From Chlamydiae bacterium RIFCSPHIGHO2_12_FULL_27_8 (GTDB lineage: Bacteria; Chlamydiota; Chlamydiia; Chlamydiales; SM23-39): DNA of 8,785 bases. Shown here piece after piece: positions 5,421 to 8,785 of this stretch; position 1 is the first letter of the stretch; each line of letters begins with the position of its first letter. Location of the stretch: positions 6,864 to 15,648 of the forward strand of contig MGLU01000084.1 in NCBI GenBank assembly GCA_001796155.1. Reading direction: 5' to 3'. A model generated the notes under the pieces. That model saw nothing but the letters and a program-made list of their open reading frames with translations. It made no database searches and was not told where the DNA came from. A program made the position numbers and the translations under genes.

Positions 5421-7343
5421 CTAACTAGCTGCAAATGGAGATATTAATGCTTTTGTGTTTTTTTCGTAAGATACTTTTTCTAAAAAATTATTAATTTGAA
5501 TTTCTCCGTGGCGTGCATTGTCTCTTGTTCTGAGATTTAATGTATTATTTTCAACTTCTGCATCACCGACAGTTAACATGTAATTAATTTTTAAAAGCTG
5601 TGCATTTCTTATTTTTTTAGAAACGGATTCATTTGAAGAATCTACATCTACAGGAAGATTTGTTTTTTTATAAATTTCATCTTTTAGTGTATTTGCATAT
5701 GCAACATGTCTGTCTGCAACCGGAATAATTCTAACTGCTTTTGGTGAGATCCAAAGTGGAAAATTTCCTGCAAAATGTTCAATTAAAATTCCAAAAAATC
5801 TTTCAATTGATCCAAATAAAGCTCTATGAATCATAACAGGTCTTTTTTGATACCCATCAGAGTCTATATAATGTAAATCAAATTTTTCAGGAAGAGACAT
5901 ATCAAGTTGTATAGTTCCGCATTGCCAGCTTCTATTTAAAGCATCAAAAATATGGAAATCAATTTTTGGTCCATAAAAAGCTCCGTCGCCTTCGTTAATT
6001 TTGTATGAATGTCCATATTCATCTAAAGCGGATTTTAATCCATTTGTTGCATTTTCCCATTCTTGATCGGAGCCGATGGTTTTGGATTTTTCCGGTCTTG
6101 TAGAAAGCTCCATTTTATATGAAAGACCAAAAGTCATATATATTTTATCAGCAAGTTCGATAGTTTCTAAGATTTGATCTTTAATTTGATTTGGAGTCAT
6201 AAAAACATGTGCATCATCTTGATGGAAAGACCTCACTCTAAAAAGACCATTTAAGGCACCTGACGGCTCATGTCTATGTACATTTCCGATTTCAGCAACT
6301 TTTAATGGTAGTTCTTTGTAACTATGGCTATATGTTTTGTAGTAAAGCATACCACCCGGACAGTTCATTGGTTTTATTGCAAACTCTCTATTTTCTACAA
6401 CAGAAGTATACATATTTTCTCTGTAATGGAACCAATGACCTGAAGTTTCCCAAAGTTCTTTTGTCATTAAAACCGGAGTTTTTATTTCTATATATTTTTT
6501 TTCACTTAAACATTCTCTTAAAAATTTCAAAAGTTCCTGCCAAATATACATGCCGCTTGGATAAATAAAAGGCATACCCGGAGCTTCTTCTTTTAAACCG
6601 AATAGAGAAAGTTTCTGTCCTAAAATTTTATGATCTCTTTTTTTAGATTCTTCTAAAAGAGTTAAATACTCTTGAAGCAAAGTTTTATTTGGAAAAGAGA
6701 CTCCGTAAATTCTTGTAAGCATTTCATTGCTGGAGTTTCCTCGCCAGTATGCACCTGAAGTTTTAGTTACTTTAAAAGCTTTAATTTTATTAAAAAACGG
6801 AAGATGAGGGCCTCTGCAAAGATCATAAAACTCACCTTGTTGATACGCTGTAATATTTGGATCATCAAACTCTCTAATTAGTTCAATTTTATAAGGATTA
6901 TTTTCAAAAGCTTTCAAAGCTTCTTGTTTATTTTTATATTCAATTCTCTTTGGTTTTAATGATTCTTCAATAATATTTTTTACTTCATTTTCAATTTTCA
7001 AAAGGTCTTCTTCTACAATTTTTAAATTTGCAAAGTCATAATAAAAACCATAGTCAATAGCAGGACCGATTGTAGGTTTGGCTTCAGGAAAAAGCCTCAA
7101 GACAGCTTGAGCTAGAATGTGAGCAGAAGAATGCCAAAAAATTTTTTTGCCTTCTTTTTCTTCAAAAGACAAAAATCTAATTTTGTCATTATTATTTAAT
7201 TTTACAGATAGATCCAAAGGTTTTTCATTAATAATTATAGCAATAGCATCTTTTGGAGAGGTTAAATTAAGTTTTTTTGCAAGATCGATACCTGTGGAAT
7301 TGTCTTCAATTTCTATTTTTTGATTATCTACAAAAACAAACAT
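5421..7343 (-). CDS. thrS: Threonyl-tRNA synthetase
   Basis: This cytoplasmic enzyme activates threonine with ATP, charges tRNA-Thr, and hydrolyses mischarged Ser-tRNA-Thr. It is full length at 640 residues. Domains in order: N-terminal TGS about 1-60; editing domain about 65-220 with HSSAH (H71, H75) and C176...H180 in DLCRGPH; class II catalytic core about 240-530; C-terminal anticodon-binding domain about 535-640. The catalytic zinc ligands are visible as C328 (MNCPGG), H379 (DDAHVF) and H506 (MIHRALFGS). Class II motif 2 is seen at VHRHEPSGAL...RVRSFHQDDAH, and motif 3 around the FGSIERF segment. The ATG at 7343 has AAGG 7 bases upstream. It leads the operon with the ParA-type ATPase and pGP6-like gene, an order matching CT581-CT583 of C. 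trachomatis. No T-box leader fits in the short upstream region. Confidence 0.98.
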   Translation of the reverse strand: MFVFVDNQKIEIEDNSTGIDLAKKLNLTSPKDAIAIIINEKPLDLSVKLNNNDKIRFLSFEEKEGKKIFWHSSAHILAQAVLRLFPEAKPTIGPAIDYGFYYDFANLKIVEEDLLKIENEVKNIIEESLKPKRIEYKNKQEALKAFENNPYKIELIREFDDPNITAYQQGEFYDLCRGPHLPFFNKIKAFKVTKTSGAYWRGNSSNEMLTRIYGVSFPNKTLLQEYLTLLEESKKRDHKILGQKLSLFGLKEEAPGMPFIYPSGMYIWQELLKFLRECLSEKKYIEIKTPVLMTKELWETSGHWFHYRENMYTSVVENREFAIKPMNCPGGMLYYKTYSHSYKELPLKVAEIGNVHRHEPSGALNGLFRVRSFHQDDAHVFMTPNQIKDQILETIELADKIYMTFGLSYKMELSTRPEKSKTIGSDQEWENATNGLKSALDEYGHSYKINEGDGAFYGPKIDFHIFDALNRSWQCGTIQLDMSLPEKFDLHYIDSDGYQKRPVMIHRALFGSIERFFGILIEHFAGNFPLWISPKAVRIIPVADRHVAYANTLKDEIYKKTNLPVDVDSSNESVSKKIRNAQLLKINYMLTVGDAEVENNTLNLRTRDNARHGEIQINNFLEKVSYEKNTKALISPFAAS

Positions 7344-7389
7344 AAAAGTTCCTTGAAATAATATTAAGTTCTTATTTTACAAAAAAAAT

Positions 7390-7395
7390 ATTATA
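7390..7395 (-). promoter_or_regulatory. Probable -10 box of the thrS operon promoter
   Basis: A perfect TATAAT on the minus strand lies 47 bases before the thrS ATG. A T-rich -35 region (TTTTTA, 17-base spacer) is a poor match, but the surrounding AT-rich DNA may compensate. The transcript would start near 7383, leaving a leader of about 40 bases. Confidence 0.45.
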
Positions 7396-7435
7396 AATGA
7401 TAAAACAAAAATTAAAAAATATTTTTTTATTAATA

Positions 7436-7463
7436 TTGTAGTTATGTAAACTATTTTTAAAAT
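7436..7463 (+). promoter_or_regulatory. Candidate promoter of the MOMP-like genes
   Basis: TTGTAG (7436-7441), a 16-base spacer and TAAAAT (7458-7463) form a moderate sigma70-like match. It would give a very short leader of about 12 bases before the ATG at 7482. In DNA this AT-rich, such matches arise easily, so the call is tentative. Confidence 0.3.
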
Positions 7464-7481
7464 GTTCTAATCGAGAAAAAA

Positions 7482-8261
7482 ATGAAAAATTTTTTAATAT
7501 TATTTTTAATAAATATTTCAATCTTTGCAGCTCCTGTCGGAAATCCTTTAACTCCGGAGATTATACAAACAGGATTTTATATACCTCCATCCGGCTTTGT
7601 AAATGTCAGACTTGGATATGAAGGAAACTTTATTTCTAATGCAAATTTACAAAAAAGTTTCAATGGAAATGAAATTGATAATTTCAAATTAGATTCAAAT
7701 TCAGGCTCTTTCATTTTAAATTTTAAAAAAAGATTAGATTTATTTGGAATTTTTGGTGTTTCAAGAATCAGATCTGAATATAGATTTTCATATCAGGATG
7801 TAATTTCTAGAATTGAGTATGAATCTGACTATAGAATTTTTTATGAGGCCGGAGGCAGGGTTATTTTAATTCAATGGGGCAATACCGCATTAGATATTGG
7901 CGGAAGATATTCAAAAACAAAACCGGGGCTATCATTTATCATTTTGGATGGAGTGCCGCAAATAAAAGATAATTCATTTATAAAATTTTCTTCATATCAA
8001 ATAAATTTAGGACTTTCATATGCGATTGATATATTTATCCCTTATATTGGAACGAAATATTCACAAAGTAAAGCTGAATTACAAGGCTTAAATTTTGTTA
8101 TATCAGATGAAGGTACCGGGTATTTAAATATGAAAAATAAAAATGATTTTGGTTTATACTTAGGATGCAGTCTTTCAAACAAAAGATATTTTTTATTAAA
8201 TCTTGAAGCAAGATTTATTGATGAAGAAGCAATAAGCATTTCCGGAGAATTTAAATTTTAA
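7482..8261 (+). CDS. MOMP-like outer membrane beta-barrel protein
   Basis: This is a probable porin-like outer membrane protein related to chlamydial MOMP (OmpA). A 16-residue signal peptide (MKNFLILFLINISIFA) is followed by APVGNP, matching the LPVGNP start of mature MOMP. The body is alternating beta-strand-like sequence. IFIPYIGTKYSQ at 184-195 resembles the MOMP segment reading IPYIGxKWS. The C-terminus ARFIDEEAISISGEFKF matches MOMP's RLIDERAAHVNAQFRF in layout and ends in phenylalanine, as expected for barrel assembly. At 259 residues it is much shorter than MOMP (about 390), as if the large surface loops were reduced. It has one cysteine (C229) where MOMP has several that form disulfides. 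The ribosome binding site is weak (GAG, 6 bases upstream). The gene is divergent from thrS and followed after 2 bp by a paralogue. The family call rests on the two ends and the internal motif; pore function is inferred. Confidence 0.82.
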   Translation: MKNFLILFLINISIFAAPVGNPLTPEIIQTGFYIPPSGFVNVRLGYEGNFISNANLQKSFNGNEIDNFKLDSNSGSFILNFKKRLDLFGIFGVSRIRSEYRFSYQDVISRIEYESDYRIFYEAGGRVILIQWGNTALDIGGRYSKTKPGLSFIILDGVPQIKDNSFIKFSSYQINLGLSYAIDIFIPYIGTKYSQSKAELQGLNFVISDEGTGYLNMKNKNDFGLYLGCSLSNKRYFLLNLEARFIDEEAISISGEFKF

Positions 8262-8263
8262 GT

Positions 8264-8785
8264 ATGAAATATTTTTTTTTTATTTTTTTTATAATAAATA
8301 TTTTTTCAGCTCCTAATGGAAATCCTTCATATCCGGCTGTGATTGAGGAAGGATTTTTTATTCCTGACACTTTGTGGTGGAATTTCAGATTTGGATATGA
8401 TTTATATAATAGTTCAGATTTAGTAATGCAGTTTTCAGATTTAAATAAAGAAGAAGGGTATGTACTTAGAAAAATTGAAGCAAATTCTAATACAGCAAAT
8501 ATAACGCTAAATATTAAAGAAAGGATTGATATCTATACTGAAATAGGACCGTTTTTAATCGAGCCTGAATTTCGTATAGGTTCCTTACTATATAGGACAA
8601 GAAGTGATGTAAATATCTTATATAGAGGCGGTTTTAAAGTAGCTTTATTTGAAATTTTTGATTTTACTATAGGGACAGATGTAAAATATAGCTATTTTAC
8701 TTCGGATCTTTCTTATGCAACTAGAAATGAGGCACCTATAAACAATGCGTTAACTAATTTTATATTCAAGGAATGGCAGATTGGA
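8264..8785 (+). CDS. Second MOMP-like outer membrane protein, 3' end missing
   Basis: This tandem paralogue of the preceding gene is cut by the right edge; 174 residues are visible. The ATG at 8264 comes 2 bp after the previous stop. The signal peptide is MKYFFFIFFIINIFS, followed by APNGNPSYPAVIEEGFFIP, parallel to APVGNPLTPEIIQTGFYIP in the first copy. Next come alternating beta-strand segments, including NITLNIKERIDIYTEIG, which parallels the FILNFKKRLDLFGIFG stretch of the first copy. No cysteine occurs in the visible part. The only purine-rich stretch upstream (GGAGA, 8244-8248) is about 15 bases away, so translation probably depends on coupling to the first gene. The signal peptide is encoded across T10 and T8 runs. 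Elsewhere the two proteins look quite diverged, so the duplication is not recent. A role as a surface porin-like protein is inferred. Confidence 0.78.
   Translation, partial: MKYFFFIFFIINIFSAPNGNPSYPAVIEEGFFIPDTLWWNFRFGYDLYNSSDLVMQFSDLNKEEGYVLRKIEANSNTANITLNIKERIDIYTEIGPFLIEPEFRIGSLLYRTRSDVNILYRGGFKVALFEIFDFTIGTDVKYSYFTSDLSYATRNEAPINNALTNFIFKEWQIG
8272..8290 (+). repeat. Homopolymer T10-A-T8 in the signal peptide of the second MOMP-like gene
   Basis: Ten T (8272-8281), one A and eight T (8283-8290) encode the phenylalanine-rich signal peptide. A gain or loss of one base would shift the frame within the first ten codons, so the tract could switch the protein off by slippage. The run is in frame as sequenced. 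Confidence 0.6.

Noticed and set aside
5410..5440. Weak inverted repeat around the thrS stop as a terminator
   Set aside because: The stem TTTGCA/TGCAAA is only 6 bp with a 10-base loop and overlaps the ATPase ribosome binding site; the genes look cotranscribed.
6305..6568. 87-residue plus-strand open frame
   Set aside because: It is antisense to the conserved catalytic core of thrS.
7344..7481. T-box or other riboswitch before thrS
   Set aside because: The region is only 138 bases, extremely AT-rich and shared by two divergent promoters; no T-box or structured GC-containing helices are visible.
8042..8239. 65-residue minus-strand open frame
   Set aside because: It is antisense to the MOMP-like gene, whose C-terminal motif here is clearly the coding one.

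Overview
The window reads as a stretch of chromosome from an AT-rich member of the Chlamydiota (GC about 30% or lower by eye). Three things point there. First, the minus-strand run thrS - ParA-type ATPase - pGP6-D-like protein has the same gene order as CT581-CT582-CT583 of Chlamydia trachomatis, and the ATPase keeps chlamydial signatures (KGGTAKT, LSFW, KIRRDI). Second, the two plus-strand genes at the right end start, after a signal peptide, with APxGNP and the complete one ends with a FIDE...FKF tail, as chlamydial major outer membrane protein (MOMP) does. Third, the ATPase and its neighbour resemble the pGP5-D/pGP6-D pair of the chlamydial plasmid. The lineage within the phylum cannot be fixed, but protein divergence and AT content suggest an environmental group rather than Chlamydia itself.

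Layout. Positions 1-3898 hold a tight plus-strand operon: a 5'-truncated MFS drug-type transporter, a 90-residue charged helical protein, a short HlyD/EmrA-type membrane fusion protein, an Rsm22/METTL17-type methyltransferase-like protein with four cysteines matching the METTL17 Fe-S site, and dapA. From the second gene on, the coding regions overlap (23, 8 and 11 bp). The MFS and HlyD proteins could form an EmrAB-like export pair; the last two genes serve ribosome assembly and lysine/diaminopimelate synthesis and need not be functionally related to the exporter.

Positions 3878-7343 hold the minus-strand operon thrS - parA-like - pGP6-like. It converges on dapA, and the two coding ends overlap by 21 bp inside one perfect 11-bp hairpin that looks like a bidirectional terminator. 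A strong sigma70-like promoter (TTGACA-N16-TATTAT) lies in the last codons of the ATPase gene and would let the pGP6-like gene be transcribed on its own. Two start codons need correction: the ATPase begins at a TTG (5401) and the pGP6-like protein at an ATG (4612), both placed by AGGAGA ribosome binding sites.

A 138-bp AT-rich divergent promoter region (7344-7481) separates thrS from two tandem MOMP-like beta-barrel genes. The second has a 2-bp gap from the first and runs off the right edge. Both are nearly or wholly free of cysteine in what is visible, unlike classical MOMP. There are no tRNAs, rRNAs, CRISPR arrays or insertion sequences, and no gene-free stretch above 300 bases. I see no clearly new multi-gene system. 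The best leads are the ParA/pGP6 pair as a possible chromosomal partition module with its internal promoter, the cysteine-poor MOMP pair, the bacterial METTL17-like protein, and a striking excess of CCGG in this AT-rich DNA.
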